Counted from the first letter of the stretch, positions 1-11,893 are shown. The stretch is DNA of 64,000 nt from Sanguinoderma infundibulare (GCA_032821775.1 JAVLRN010000002.1:4650001-4714000), one strand, 5' to 3'. Program-made: numbers and translations. Notes: a model not told the origin generated them from the letters alone.

Positions 1-1
1 C

Positions 2-792
2 TGCGCCTCGCAAGGCTTCTCAATTGCCGGCATAGAGTTCGGTCGCGAGTGTTACTGTAAGCACTGTACGCGTCCAACTACGAAGCGACTGTCTAATTGA
101 TTATCTTGCATTGAATAGGTGGAAACTCTTTCGAAAACGGCGCGGGCAATGCGCTTAGTGCATCCAGTTGTAACGTTGCCTGCGCGGGAGATGATAGGAG
201 CACCTGCGGCGGCAGCTGGGCATTGACCGCGTTCATATCCAACGTCACTGTTGCACTTCCCTCGTCGGCCACCGTATCCTCCGCCGCAGCATCCATCTCC
301 ACGTCGCTCGCGATATCCATAACCGTGTCAGCCTCCGCTTCCCCACCTGTTGCTACTTCCATCCCAGCACCCTCCTCTGCGTCTGCGTCTGTGTCAGCCT
401 CTTCCCCGAGCGCAACCCTCAACCCTCCATCAAACACTACCCTCGCTTTGCCTGCCGGCTGGTCCTCCATCGGCTGTCGCCAAGACGACGTCTCGGGGCG
501 CACGCTCGACGTCGACGCATTCACGAGCGAGAGCATGACCATCGCCACGTGCATCGCGCACTGCGCCTCTCTTGGCCACCCGCTCGCCGGGGTCGAGTAC
601 GCGCGCGAGTGCTACTGCGGGAGTGCGTTCGTGAATGGGGGCGGCGCGGTCTTGCCTGACGGCGCGTGCGATATGGCGTGCAGCGGGGACGCGACGAGCG
701 TGTGTGGAGGACCGGGTGCGCTTTCTGCTTTCCGGGATGCCGCTGCGTCGGTGGCGGGAACGCGGCGGGGATACAGGCCGAGGGGGGTATAG
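2..792 (+). CDS. WSC-domain secreted protein, 3' part (5' end outside the window)
   Basis: Exons 2..56 and 119..792 join in frame across a GT-AG intron (57..118). The first WSC domain is entered near its middle, and the codon for one of its cysteines is split by the intron; it ends at the usual Cys-Gly-Gly block. A Ser/Ala/Thr/Val/Pro-rich linker of about 65 residues follows. A second, complete WSC domain then carries the typical cysteines and the Gly-Val-Glu-Tyr...Glu-Cys-Tyr-Cys core. WSC domains are cysteine-rich carbohydrate-binding modules of fungal cell-surface and secreted proteins. Neither a transmembrane segment nor a GPI signal is visible after the last domain. The upstream, possibly catalytic part lies outside the window, so the enzyme class is unknown. 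The DUF1996 gene at 19672..21728 carries a related WSC domain. Confidence 0.85.
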
Positions 793-3697
793 CAAGTCGT
801 AAAGGCCGTTGGCGGTGATTGCAAGTGTGAAACGGTCGGAAGAAGATGGCAGGGTTATGCAGCACGGTACTACGGAATTGTATACGTACGCGCACACGCG
901 CTGAGTACTTGAATGAATTCCGGATCTACGACGAGCTCCTTGCAAGTACTGTAGCATCAGCGAGGTGTCATATCTGCGTACAGCAACTTGTCTAGCAACA
1001 TATACGTACCTCTTTATGAGGTATATGGTGGACGAGGAGTCTGCCCGACCGTGGGAAGACGGAGCAAGGTGCGATTGCAGTCGGCCAGGCCTCGATTGCT
1101 TGTGCGTCTCAACCTCCTCGACATCGTCCTTCTGTCCTCCGACAACGGTTAAAGCAGCGGCTCCCGGGCACTTCTCGTACCCAAGGATACCGACACATCT
1201 CGTATTTGTCTAGCAAATGACACGCATCAGACTCCCCGGGTCCTCTCGTCTTCTCCTCCCTTGACATGAACCCATTCATCTGCTCTTCCGTCTATACTGC
1301 GATCACTGTATTGGCATATGCCCCCTCTGGTTTTCATGACGATATCGCAGTCGTTTTTAACTCTGCTTCCCCCGGACTCGGAGGTGCTTGGTGCCGGTGC
1401 CGTCGACGGATAAGCGGAAGCATATCCTGGTGGAACTCAAGGGTTGTATGAAGAATTGTGAGTCGTACTTATGCTGGATTCTGTGCCATTGCTCACTTTC
1501 CTGTGAAGCCTCACCGCTGAGGCCGCAAGGGTTAGCCAACACGGTCATCTCTCGTCTTCCTATCATCCTCAACCCAGCTTCACGCACCATCCATTGCGCG
1601 TTCTAAACCCCCCTCCTCTGTGACGGTTCCCTCCATCCCAGAGACTGAAACTTCCACACTCAGGCAAGCACTTCCACGCATCTTTCATGACCTCGTATAT
1701 GCTCCTGTCCACTACAACAATACAATCACCATCTCAAACAACTATTCGAACGCCATGTCATCCGAACCCTCTCGCACTGCTCTGCGCATAGCCTCCCCTT
1801 CCTCCGATCCATGCCCAAACACATCCTGCCGAATCTCAGCAACTTCAAAGCCGTCAAGAATAGTGCACAGTCCTCTGCGGAGGGCACGGAGGGGATGGAG
1901 ATGGGTCGAAGAGGCCGTTATTATCGCATACACGGGGCCATTGAAGGTCAGTCTCGGTCACTTTTTTTTTCCGAATAGCAGACTTGTGGTTCAAGTCGGA
2001 AGCTGTAGTACGGAAGAGCGACCACGCTGTCCCCCTTCTGAGTCGGCTCGAGGCTCGCCATGGACATCCCCTCATCCCAGACGTCTCACTGTCGAGATTA
2101 GCGAGAACTGAACTCCGCTGCTACTCTTCGGAGGGTATTATTGTGCAGCGGACGGCTGACCACAACGAGATGATCTTCCGTTCGCATAACTGTCTTGATT
2201 CGTTTTGTTGTGATTGAAAGTCTTCGTGAGTAATCCATCCCCTCTGCTCATTACTCCAAGTAAGAATGTCTGGCAGCATGACGTCGTCCACCGCCTGATA
2301 TGCCGCTTGTGCCCACTCGAAGAATTGTCCTCATCAACAAGGTCCACGACTTCCTTGCCTAGCCCCGCCAGCTCAGGTCTTTGCGTCGCTGTCCGAGACG
2401 CCATCACCTATCTATCATCTTCTTGAGTTATCGTCTATATTAAGTTCCACGTCAATCTTCCGTTTATGCCCAACCTCTCCGCGCCGCAGTTCATTCCCAC
2501 CCGCCTGCATGTTCACCTTCATTCCGGCACCCTCCAACGCAACCTCCCCTAATTCTGGCTTCTCCTTGCTTCTAGGCATGTGTACCTACACAAACGCGCT
2601 CGTCAAAACCTGAAATCCGGCACTAGAACACCATCGTGTCCGGCGAGACGGTGTCTAGGTTGGCACGGCATCTTCCCCACGAACTTCGGGAAAGCACGAA
2701 CATACCTTTGCACAGCCACTGTCTCTTTCCGACGGACTCGGACGAAGCCTTCCAGGGCGCACAAACGAAAACAACTTTTTGTCGTACGTCCCGAAGGCAC
2801 GGCGGCGGCTCCCCGTGTACAAGGTGGCAGGAAGCAGCAGGCTGCCGGTCGGGGAACACAAGAGTCAAGTGTACGTACGACAGGACTTGGACTATCCGGA
2901 CGTACGGCAGCTGCGGAGCGGCCGAAGACCCGATGATTGGATACAGTTTTTTATGGAAAACTACGGATGAGAACGTCGACTTCGCGCCACCCGATCTTCG
3001 TGCATCTACGAGGTGAAATTTGCCAAATGTGATGTGTGTTTGTTCGTATTCGTACTGATGCGCCGCTGCGTTGCAGACCGCTCGCGCGACCACCGTACTC
3101 ACCTAGTCCGGTGACTTCTTGGTGAGTATCCATCCGCTTGCACTACAACTGTTTTTAGAAACTCGTAGTTGGTGTAGGGCTGAGGTGGCTTCCAAGCGAC
3201 CGCCTGTCGTCTCGCTCGGGCGCGCTGCTCGGACTCCGAGGAAAGTCGAACTCGAACTCGGCGGAAAAGCCTCAAGCGCAATTCCCTACCTTTATTGATC
3301 CTAACAGTCGGGAGACGAGGTGAGTGCGTTTACGAGCTCTGCACCACTTGTCGCAAGTCTGAATTCGCGATCTAATGAAAATTTCTTTGCAGGTTTGAGA
3401 TGAAAGCATATGTTCAGCTGGTAGTCGGGGCGCAAGACACCCACCGAAAACGCCGAAACCTGCCTTCGCTTACACGCTCACTTGGACCAGAACGCTTCGC
3501 CGCACGTCGGACATGAGATGGCGAAATCCTAGGTTTGGAAAGGCGGTAACGTAGCTGCGGGCCGTGCATCGTCGAACGACAGAAGATCGCGTTGTGGGCA
3601 GCGCATCTTCTGGAGGGCACGGCGTAACGACCGTTTACACTTCTAGGGCAAGTACATATGTTGGCCGAAGGCTTCGAAACCTCGGACGCCTGTCGCA
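793..3697. other. Long intergenic stretch with one short coding-like patch
   Basis: No full gene could be supported here. Positions about 1752..1977 (+) give an open reading of about 75 codons with protein-like composition, starting around Glu-Arg-His-Val and ending at a TAG. It has no ATG in frame and no recognised domain, so it may be a gene relic or an orphan exon. The other open frames are short, overlap in several frames and lack intron signals that would link them. Confidence 0.35.
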
Positions 3698-3703
3698 TAT
3701 AAA
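3698..3703 (+). promoter_or_regulatory. TATA box of Pro/Gly-rich gene A
   Basis: TATAAA lies 117 bp upstream of the ATG at 3815. The paralogues B and C have the same hexamer 110 bp from their ATGs, which supports the assignment. Confidence 0.5.
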
Positions 3704-3814
3704 GACAGAGCTACGTTGTCTGAGAAGTTAGAACCTCATCCCCCCTCCGCCGTGATCTACCTGCATCTGACTAGTATCACACTCTTTTCCAACTAGCGAT
3801 CCTTAGTCTCGAAA

Positions 3815-5558
3815 ATGCGCTCAACAACAATGCTGAATTTGTATGCTTTTGCGGCACTCGCCGTGTGTGGATACGGTCTTCCGCTGGACGCCCGCACCGC
3901 AGAGACCGTCTCCGATGTGGTTTGCACGAGCAGCACGTGAGTGGCCGGTCTGTGTTCCCCCTTCCGATCGGCGAACGCTCACTCACGCTCGTTCTCGTTC
4001 TGCAGCCCGCTCGACGACACCTCGACGAACGCCGCCATGGCGCTCATCTCGGCCAGCTCGACCGTCGGCCAGTCCGGCGCCGTCGAGTTCACGCTTACGC
4101 CCGTCGTCTCCGGCGACACCGTCAACATCACGCAGGATGTCTTCGCGGGTGAGTACGCACTGTTGCTGTGATGTCCTGTGGTAGGGCCAGCGCTGATTTG
4201 ACGGCTGGCGTGCAGCTGGTGTCACTTCCGCGTTCGCTGTATGCGGTAAGGACGTTCCCTTCACCGCCACGTTCGCGGGTGGAGCGACCAAGGGCGATGT
4301 CAACGTCGTGTACCAGGCCATCAACACTGTCACTCCGCCGCCGCCCCCACCCCCGCCTCCATCTGTCCCTCCGCCCCCGCAGCAGCCGCCATTCAGAGGT
4401 CAGGGCCCTCAAGGCCCCGCTGGTGGTCCTCAAGGCCCCGTTGGTGGTCCTCAAGGGCAGAACCCCGCTGGCGGTCGAGGGCAGAACCCCGCTGGCGGTC
4501 GAGGGCAGAACCCCGCTGGCGGTCAAGGGCAGAACCCCGCTGGTGGTGCTCAAGGACAGGGTCCCACTGGTACTGGTGGGCAAGGGCCCGCTGGTGGCGC
4601 TGGTGGTGCCGGCGGTGGTCCCAACAGGGCTCGCGAGGCTGCTCCCCCGCCCCCGCCGCCTCCTCGCGTTACTCCCCCGCCTCCCCGCCCGGTTCCTCCT
4701 CCCGCAGGTAACCCTGGACCTCAGGGTCCTGCCGGTCGTCCCGCGGGTGGCAACGGTGGTCCCGCAGGCGGTAACGGTGGTCCCGCGGGTGGCAATGGTG
4801 GTCCCGCGGGTGGCAATGGTGGTCCCGCGGGTGGCAATGGTGGTCCCGCGGGTGGCAATGGTGGTCCCGCGGGCGGTAACGGCGGTCCCGCGGGCGGTAA
4901 CGGTGGTCAAGCCGGTGGGAATGGCGGTCAAGCTGGTGGTGCTGGTGCCGGTGGTGGTCCCAAGAGGGCTCGTGAGGCTGCTCCCCCGCCCCCGCCCCCG
5001 TCCCCTCCTCGCGTTATTCCCCCGCCTCCCCGCCCGGTTCCTCCTCCCCCAGGTAACCCTCCACCTCAAGGTCCTGCCGGTGGTCCCGCGGGTGGCAACG
5101 GTGGTCCCGCAGGCGGTAATGGCGGTCCTGCGGGCGGTAACGGCGGTCCCGCGGGCGGTAACGGTGGTCTAGCGGGTGGTAACGGTGGTCCCGCGGGCGG
5201 TAACGGTGGTCAAGCCGGTGGTAATGGTGGTCAAGCTGGCGGTAATGGCGGCCAAGCTGGTGGTGCCGGTGCCGGTGGTGGTCCCAACAGGGCTCGTGAG
5301 GCTGCTCCCCCGCCCCCGCCCCCGTCCCCTCCTCGTGTTATTCCCCCGCCTCCCCGCCCGGTTCCTCCTCCCGCAGGTAACCCTGGACCTCAAGGTCCTG
5401 CCGGTGGTCCCGCGGGCGGTAACGGTGGTCCCGCAGGTGGTAACGGTGGTCCCGCAGGTGGTAATGGTGGTCCCGCGGGAGGTAATGGTGCCCCCGCGGG
5501 CGGTAACGGTGGTCAAGCCGGTGGTGCTGGCGCCGGTGGTGGTCCCAACAGGGTTTGA
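3815..5558 (+). CDS. Pro/Gly-rich repetitive secreted protein, family copy A
   Basis: Exons 3815..3936, 4006..4148 and 4216..5558 splice in frame to 535 aa. Residues 1-21 look like a signal peptide (Met-Arg-Ser start, hydrophobic core, Cys-Gly-Tyr-Gly). About 100 residues of non-repetitive, probably beta-rich sequence follow, with two cysteines and Val/Thr-rich strands. The rest is low complexity: polyproline blocks, PQGP units and three arrays of a seven-residue GGPAGGN-type repeat. Each repeat block ends with Arg-Ala-Arg-Glu-Ala followed by prolines. The family is unknown to me. Two introns at conserved places and a similar N-terminal domain define four copies in the window (A; B at 24910; C at 43086; D at 60552). 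A cell-wall or extracellular role is inferred only from the signal peptide and composition. The antisense strand is also open, but only because of the repeats. Confidence 0.85.
4738..5540 (+). repeat. Coding minisatellites in gene A (21-nt GGPAGGN units)
   Basis: Three arrays (about 4738..4935, 5078..5270 and 5398..5540) repeat a 21-nt unit encoding Gly-Gly-Pro-Ala-Gly-Gly-Asn. A longer unit of about 320 nt separates them and carries the proline block and the Arg-Glu-Ala motif, so short repeats are nested inside long ones. Confidence 0.85.
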
Positions 5559-8500
5559 AGCTTGAGGCTTCACCACCGCCCTCATACTCTCCCCACGGAG
5601 GTGCTCAGCGACTGTTGAATTTGTTAATTTGTTTCGGATGTACCTCGGCTCTCACGTACATTGTCTCTGTCGTTCATAGTGAAAAGTGCGTATTGTAATT
5701 TGGTTACTTGGGCTTCACGATGTGAATTAATACAGATTTCTCGTGTTCCGAAATGTCATCGTTTGATTTGAAAGGCATCTGCAGGACCGCGCGAGAGTAC
5801 GCGATTTCCTGCGCGATCTGGCACCTGTAAGATTTCTCTTCTAGCAGCATATGATCAATGCCGCACCATCTCCCTCATGTAATACAATAGCGAGGGATTG
5901 GTGCTCCGGTATGCTCGTACTTGACAAGTGGTTACATCGGCAGGGAATCGAAGTCGGCGAGTCAAATATAAGGCACTAAAAGCAGTCTCTTGGGGCCCGT
6001 AGCACGAGGCACGGCGTTACACGAGAATCGAGAACGCACAGAACTACAGCGATAGCAATGACACAAACACGAGAAGAGAGCGATAGTCGCTCCGGAGGAA
6101 GGTAGCGCGATCGCCGAAGCCAAATTATGGCTGAGAGCGATTGAGGATCACAGCAGTCAAGGCTCACGAATTGACCTTGCGCCCCGGACCGACAAGGCGG
6201 GGCCGCCGAAGTTGTTGGCAGACACGAGTCGCGGGGAACGTCGGGTGGACTGGTGTTGCGCAGGCATCAACGCGGAGGACGTGAGGGGAGGCAGGCGAGC
6301 ATCGTCCAACTAGGCGAAGTGGCGTGTACTGGGCAGAGATGCGAAGGATCAGGATCGGACAAGACACGAACCGGGGAAGCGTCTCGCTCTATGACTGGGT
6401 CACGCCAAGTGAACAAACGGGCCCTTGGAATTATCTCGCCGCAGCGGCGAGAGCCTCCTTCTCCCTCTCCCTCCGGGTCTGGCTCCGTGTTCGCATCGTG
6501 AACGGAGGCGCGGATGTCTTGCGCTTCGCCTTGGTCTCCGCCTTGGTCGTCCGCTGCCGCTTCGCAGGGCGGTCTCCCGTACGGGTTGCCTCTTCCGCAG
6601 GTATTTCAGCACACATCACCAGGGTCAAGTCGCAGTGAGCGACAGCTCCGAGCCTGGACGTACTCGAGTTTGCCGACCCCCGGTGTGCTCAACAAAGTCT
6701 GCACGTCGTTGAAGATCTGCGTGGTGATAGTTTCCAGCAGATCAATGCGCATATCCCTGCATGGGGTTGCGAAGAACGGTCGAGATGAGTCTGAGAGTAG
6801 AGCATGTCTTCGATGACGAAGGGGAAAAGGAGGGAATTCGGTGCCATTGCCAGTCCACGCGCCGACCTTATCGTGGGAAACACAGATACCAAGCGCTTCC
6901 ACATATACACAGACACAACGCTTTCGATCAATGCAACCTTCCATGTACTTGGTCCACCGAGTTGGCAGCAGCCAGTCTCGACGTACAGTGGAGGATACAA
7001 TTGGTTAAGTGCATCAAACTGTTCATGCGCATCATTCATAAGCTACTTAAACGTTGACCGTTTTCAGCGCCAAGAGTTGGTTCGCAACTAGTGGGCAGAG
7101 GAAGATGACGGTAGCTCAGACAAGTGGACCTTCGGAATCGCTTCAAGTTCCCACTGACTTCAAGGGCGGCAGCTGAACATGGGAGCCGAACAACAAACCG
7201 ATGCAGAGGGATTCGCAGGTGTTGGACTATCTAGACATGTGCGACAACCAAGACTGAGAGGAAGCCACGTTCGGCCACCGCATGCAGACATGAGGCCTAT
7301 GAAGTGGTTCCGACCAAATGGTGGACGCCTCCAAGCCTGATCCCAGGCGGCGGGCGCAATATGAATCGCGCCGCCCCGAACTCCTTCGAGCCTGACGCTC
7401 GAGGACGCTATCCATCATGATTCATCGCGATTCTAAGGCCAACTGGCTTCGAGCACGAAAGAGTGGTGTCGATAAGCCTAACGACGACTCGATCTACTCT
7501 ACATGTGAGCAACCCTGGTTTTTTTTCTGGGCGACACTGACGAATGCACGGGCAACGGACTGGCCCATCTGCCGCCATTCAAGGCCAATCGCCGAGTGAG
7601 TTTCCAATCCATTTGCAATGGGAACTCGCATGGAGTCAATCGCTAACCCGTTGCTAACCCACCCCGGTTGTAGGTTTTGCGCAATTGTTCCATCGTGAGT
7701 GATCCAACTTCTGTGTGCTTTGCTACTGCACGTGTACGCATGAATTGACTTTCCAGAATACTGGATGACTTTGTCGCCGCCGCCTAATACTTACATCATG
7801 ACATGCCCGTGATGGAACCATATGTACCGAGGTGTCGTCACCATCGCCAAGGCTTGCGACTTAAGCTCATATCTATGCCATCATAGCTCATTTCTCGCTT
7901 TGCGTTGCCATGTGGACCATCTGGGGCCGGTATCATGCGTATCCCGTCTTCTCAAGTTCTCCCATATACCAAACTTCTTCCCACCCGGGACATCTACCAT
8001 TCCCGCTCGCCCTCTCAGCCGCTTCCTCGCCCTTCGATGCGACTTGCCCCACGGCCTCCAGAGCTTCCCTCCGACAGGCGGACACGATCCCGAGGGGTCA
8101 ACACACCTGTCGTGCGAACGCCGTATCAGATGACACCGAAGACCAGCCGAAGACGTGCTCTGTTGGCAGGGATACCTTGACATCCGCTCCACTACTAAAT
8201 AAACTTCGCGAATCTAACGGCATGGCGGCATCCTCTTGCACAGCCACCTGCTGCCACTGCGTGTCATCGGCAGCATAACTACGCGCGGGGATAATGACAT
8301 TAGGCAGCAGGGTGACTACGTCACTCAGTCGACGCGTGTAACGGGGCTGCCGCAGACCTCGCGCCCGCCTCCGCCGCTTACTCGACCCGAACACGACACC
8401 GCGGAAGAGCGGGACACCGACAACGATGGCAAACCAATGGCAAGTGTTCTTGATCATGAGTGCTTTTCCAGCGTTGCTGAGTATCTGATGTCCCCAAGAT

Positions 8501-8972
8501 CCCCACAAACCCTGACGCGGCTGCAAGGCCAATATTGCCAAATAGGATCCATTGCTTGTGCTTTCTGATGGGTCTCTGCACCCGTTCTTGCCGCCGTGAC
8601 GTCAGGTGGTTCTCTGGGGTGATAGCCCGTCGGTACCCGTACAACCGTTTGCCAAACCCGCAAGTCATAGGAGATTTCATAGGCAACGCGTTCCGTACGA
8701 TTGTGTCCGAGTCCAACACCCAAGGCTCCGCCGCCCCAGGTAGGAGATAACGAACGGCTAAGGTTCTGAGACACGCTAATTACGGGGCGCACATGTTCAG
8801 CAACCGAAGATCAGGGAAGATCGCGCACCGGCTCCACGGACCACATGCGGACCACCTCATCATCGGCGTCGCACTAGTCTGGCGCCCATGGACGATTACT
8901 CCCGGCTAATTACCCTCACGACACGAGACGACACCTCAAATAACCCCAATGATTGATCAGATTCCGCCCCCA
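5559..8972. other. Intergenic region without a supported gene
   Basis: This stretch holds only short open frames. The frame at 6804..7091 (+) has reasonable protein composition but no domain and no convincing splice partners. I see no transposon termini and no RNA gene. Confidence 0.35.
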
Positions 8973-8978
8973 CATAAA
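8973..8978 (+). promoter_or_regulatory. Weak TATA-like element of the Gly/Leu-rich gene
   Basis: CATAAA lies 124 bp upstream of the ATG at 9097, a spacing close to that of the TATA box in gene A. The match is imperfect. Confidence 0.3.
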
Positions 8979-9096
8979 GCCCGAGCTCGCTCGTCCACCC
9001 TAACTTCTTCATTCTCTCGCCCGTGCTCTGCACCCTCCTACCCGCATCCAACGACCACACTCTTTTCGGACCTCTCTACTTCATTCAAGTTCGACA

Positions 9097-10381
9097 ATGC
9101 GTTCCGCATCCTTCCTCTGCGCTTTGGCCTCCCTCGCCGTGTGCGGGTACGGAGCCCCGGTCTCCAGGAGCAACAGGTGAGTGCGGGCCTCACAAGTTCC
9201 CAGTCGTTCCTTCAGGCTCATGCTCGCATGTGCTTGTCCTCAGCGCCCGTGCTCCTCAGCTGCCCTCGAGCTCTGGCCTCGACGGTGTCCTTGGTGGTAG
9301 CCTCGGTGGTGGTGGCCTCGGTGGTGGCCTCGGAGGTGGTGTCCTCGGGGGTGGCCTCGGTGGTGGTGGCCTCGGAGGTGGCCTCGGTGGTGGTGTCCTC
9401 GGTTCGGTCGGAAAGGGCCTGCCCCTCGGCGTCCGTGAGGCCGCTCCGCAGCTCGGTGGTGGTGGCCTCGGCGGTGGCCTCGGTGGTGTCCTCGGTGGTG
9501 GCCTCGGTGGCGGTGTTCTCGGTGGTGGCCTCGGTGGTGGTGTCCTCGGGGGTGGCCTCGGTGGTGGTGCCCTCGGTTCGGTCGGACAGGGCCTTCCCCT
9601 CGGCGTCCGTGAGGCCGCTCCGCAGGGCGACATCGTGAACGGCCTCAAGGGCACTATTGGCGGTGTCCTCGACGGCGTCCTCGGTACCGTGGACAAGGTT
9701 GGCTCGCTGACTGGACTCGAGCGCCGTCAACTCGACGCCGTGAGCGGGGTCGTGGGCACCGTCGGTGGCGTTGTCAACGATGTCGTCGGCACGGTGGATG
9801 GACTTACCGGACTCAACGTTCGCGAGGCCGCGCCGCAGCTCGGTGTCGTGAGCGGCGTCGAGGGTACTGTTGCTGGTGTCCTCGACACTGCCGTCGGCAC
9901 GGTAAACCAGGTCGGCGGGTTGGCTGGCCTGAACGTCCGTGAGGCCGCTCCGCAGCTCGGTGGTGGTGTCCTCGGTGGTGGCCTCGGTGGCGGTGTCCTC
10001 GGTGGTGGCCTCGGTGGCGGTGTCCTCGGTGGTGGCCTTGGTGGTGGTGTCCTCGGGGGTGGCCTCGGTGGTGGTGCCCTTGGTTCGGTCGGACAGGGCC
10101 TTCCCCTCGGCGTCCGTGAGGCCGCTCCGCAGCTCGACGTTGTGAGCGGCGTTGTGGGTACCGTTGGTGGCGTCGTCAACGATGTCGTCGGTACGGCGAA
10201 CGGACTTACCGGACTCAACGTTCGCGAAGCCGTTGCGTCGTCAGTGCCGTCGTCCATTCCTGTCCCCTCGTCCGTGCCCGCTGTCCCCTCCCCCGGCGCT
10301 CCTCCTCCTTCCGGAGTTGAGGGCGGTCTCGGGGGCGTCCTCAACGGCGTTCTCGGCGGTGTCCTCGGTGGTGTCCTCTAA
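9097..10381 (+). CDS. Gly/Leu-rich repetitive secreted protein with Arg-Glu-Ala motifs
   Basis: Exons 9097..9176 and 9244..10381 splice in frame to 405 aa. The start (Met-Arg-Ser, hydrophobic core, Cys-Gly-Tyr-Gly-Ala-Pro) closely matches the signal regions of the Pro/Gly-rich family, and exon 1 likewise ends in the post-signal region. The body alternates GGVLGGGL-type runs with more complex segments of Val-Val/Thr-Val-Gly pattern. The motif Val-Arg-Glu-Ala occurs six times at block boundaries, five times followed by Ala-Pro-Gln, and one block carries Glu-Arg-Arg instead. The C-terminus has a Pro/Ser spacer and a final Gly-Val-Leu run. I do not recognise the family. A secreted, structural or proteolytically processed protein is an inference from the signal peptide and repeats. 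Confidence 0.8.
9283..10100 (+). repeat. 24-nt coding repeats (GGVLGGGL) in the Gly/Leu-rich gene
   Basis: Near-identical GGTGGTGTCCTC and GGTGGTGGCCTC half-units alternate in three clusters (about 9283..9405, 9453..9575 and 9955..10085). They explain the long open frames seen on the other strand. Confidence 0.8.
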
Positions 10382-10882
10382 AACTCTTCAGGTCAGTGCT
10401 CCCCACGCTGGTCCCCCCTCTCTTCTCACGTTGATCTTCAGCTTTTTAGCGTTCTCATCCTGCCGCATCCCCCCTCGATTCTCCTCCGTTTACCGCCTCA
10501 ACCTGAACCTGGAACACAACCCTTCCATTTCGATACCCAACCCCAACCCCTGCTTTCGCAGCTTTTCGACACGCATCATTCCCACGCCGCAGGCAGGCAA
10601 ACCTCGTGAAGCCAGCAGCGCTGGGCCTGCTGCGCCCGCCGATGGTTAGTTCGGTTAACGAGATGTACATGTAGTCCGATCTTAGTGTACATGTAGTTCC
10701 ATCTTACGTAAATTTCCACGCTTGTTTCCATACTGCAAAGCTGATTTGAACCGCTCCGAGGTGCGCTGTTTCGTGTGCTGCCATCCTCAAACTGCATCAA
10801 TAGCCGCAATTTGGGGCGGGGATTGAGTAACGGAATTTGCGGCCAGCGTTGGGGGAAGATGCGACGTTCCCTAGTCTCGGTT
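10382..10882. other. 3' flank of the Gly/Leu-rich gene
   Basis: No gene is seen. A doubled TGTACATGTAGT motif lies at about 10660..10700. The rest is unremarkable non-coding sequence. Confidence 0.4.
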
Positions 10883-11017
10883 CCAGACGTTCTTACGGCT
10901 CTCTCGCTGTCGCCCGGCACGCGCTGACACGCGGCGGTGAGTAGCGATCACTGCAGGACAGAAAATCTCTCACGAGTACTGGCCGGGCGCCAGCGAGAGA
11001 GCCTCCAGAACGTCTGG
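10883..11017. repeat. 135-bp inverted-repeat (MITE-like) element
   Basis: The 36-nt arms 10883..10918 and 10982..11017 are inverted copies of each other with a few mismatches (both begin or end CCAGACGTTCT / AGAACGTCTGG). They enclose a 63-nt loop. No coding capacity and no clear target-site duplication were found. The right arm abuts the left terminus of the next element. Confidence 0.7.
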
Positions 11018-11893
11018 TACAATTCGTGCTCGGCAAAGGGTTCCGTGACTTCGGGTCACCCGGGTCACATTTCCGACGTGGTGCGCCGTGACTCGGTGTG
11101 ACCATACGCAGGCGCGTCGCGCGCGCGCACATTGTCTATGCTTCCCTCATGCCCCCGCGTTCTGAAGAAGAAGATTTCTGGCGCGCATTTGACGGCACTT
11201 TTTACGACTACGAAAATGATATCAACGGCTCATTCCAACCCGGGCCTCCACCCCCACAGACCCGGCTCATCAGGAAAAATGCACCTCAGTGCTCCCTAGT
11301 ACTCTCGATGCTCGAGAGATAGCGTGAGAGTAAGGTACCTTTTTATGTAGTAGTCAACCACTCGAATACACAGAGCTGGAACATGATATATAGACCATGG
11401 CGAAACCTTGCACAATGAACACCATGCACGTACTGGGAGGGCGCTACTCACGGAATGGATTAGTGTTAACATTCAAACGCGACCGTCTTCCCCCCATTCA
11501 CTCTCTTCCCATGCGCCCTGTTTCCTCACACAATGGAAGGGGCTGCGGCAACTGTATTCCACACAGCTGAGGACGACCTGTCTGAGGCGAGTCTCACTGG
11601 TACTCAGTCAACTTTCGGGAGGCTGGGAAGACACTGAAGACACCGTCCGGAACACCATATCTCTGGGGGATAGTCTGAGAAGCGGCCACAGAGACAGACA
11701 TTATGGTATAAACTTAAGACCATAGCTAGGATCGTGTAGCACACAGATGTGAGGGACGCGCGAGCAAGATCCTGCGGGACCGCGCGACCTCGCGACGCGC
11801 GCGCTGTCACCCCGTTACTTTTGGCGCTGAGTAAGCTGTAACATCCGTTACCTCTGTCACGGAACCCTTAGCCGAGCACGAATTGTACCAGAC
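11012..11893. mobile_element. 882-bp element with 38-bp terminal inverted repeats, no transposase
   Basis: Positions 11012..11049 and 11856..11893 are inverted copies over 38 nt with one mismatch; the termini read GTCTGGTACAATTCG. The interior has only a 75-codon frame (11098..11322) without transposase features. No convincing target-site duplication was seen, so the superfamily is undetermined. It is probably non-autonomous. The left terminus shares CGTCTGG with the adjacent palindrome, so the two may be parts of one nested structure. Confidence 0.65.

Noticed and set aside
4378..4640. Collagen-like Gly-x-y pattern in gene A
   Set aside because: Gly-Pro-Gln-Gly-Pro units look collagen-like but the every-third-glycine register is broken repeatedly by Gly-Gly and Asn-Gly-Gly runs, so a triple helix is not supported.
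4128..5069. Long minus-strand frame opposite gene A, rich in Thr-Arg-Gly-Thr repeats
   Set aside because: It arises only because the sense repeats are in multiples of three. It has no start context, no introns and no family, and similar antisense frames appear opposite every repeat gene here (for example 9727..10344 and 24938..26176).
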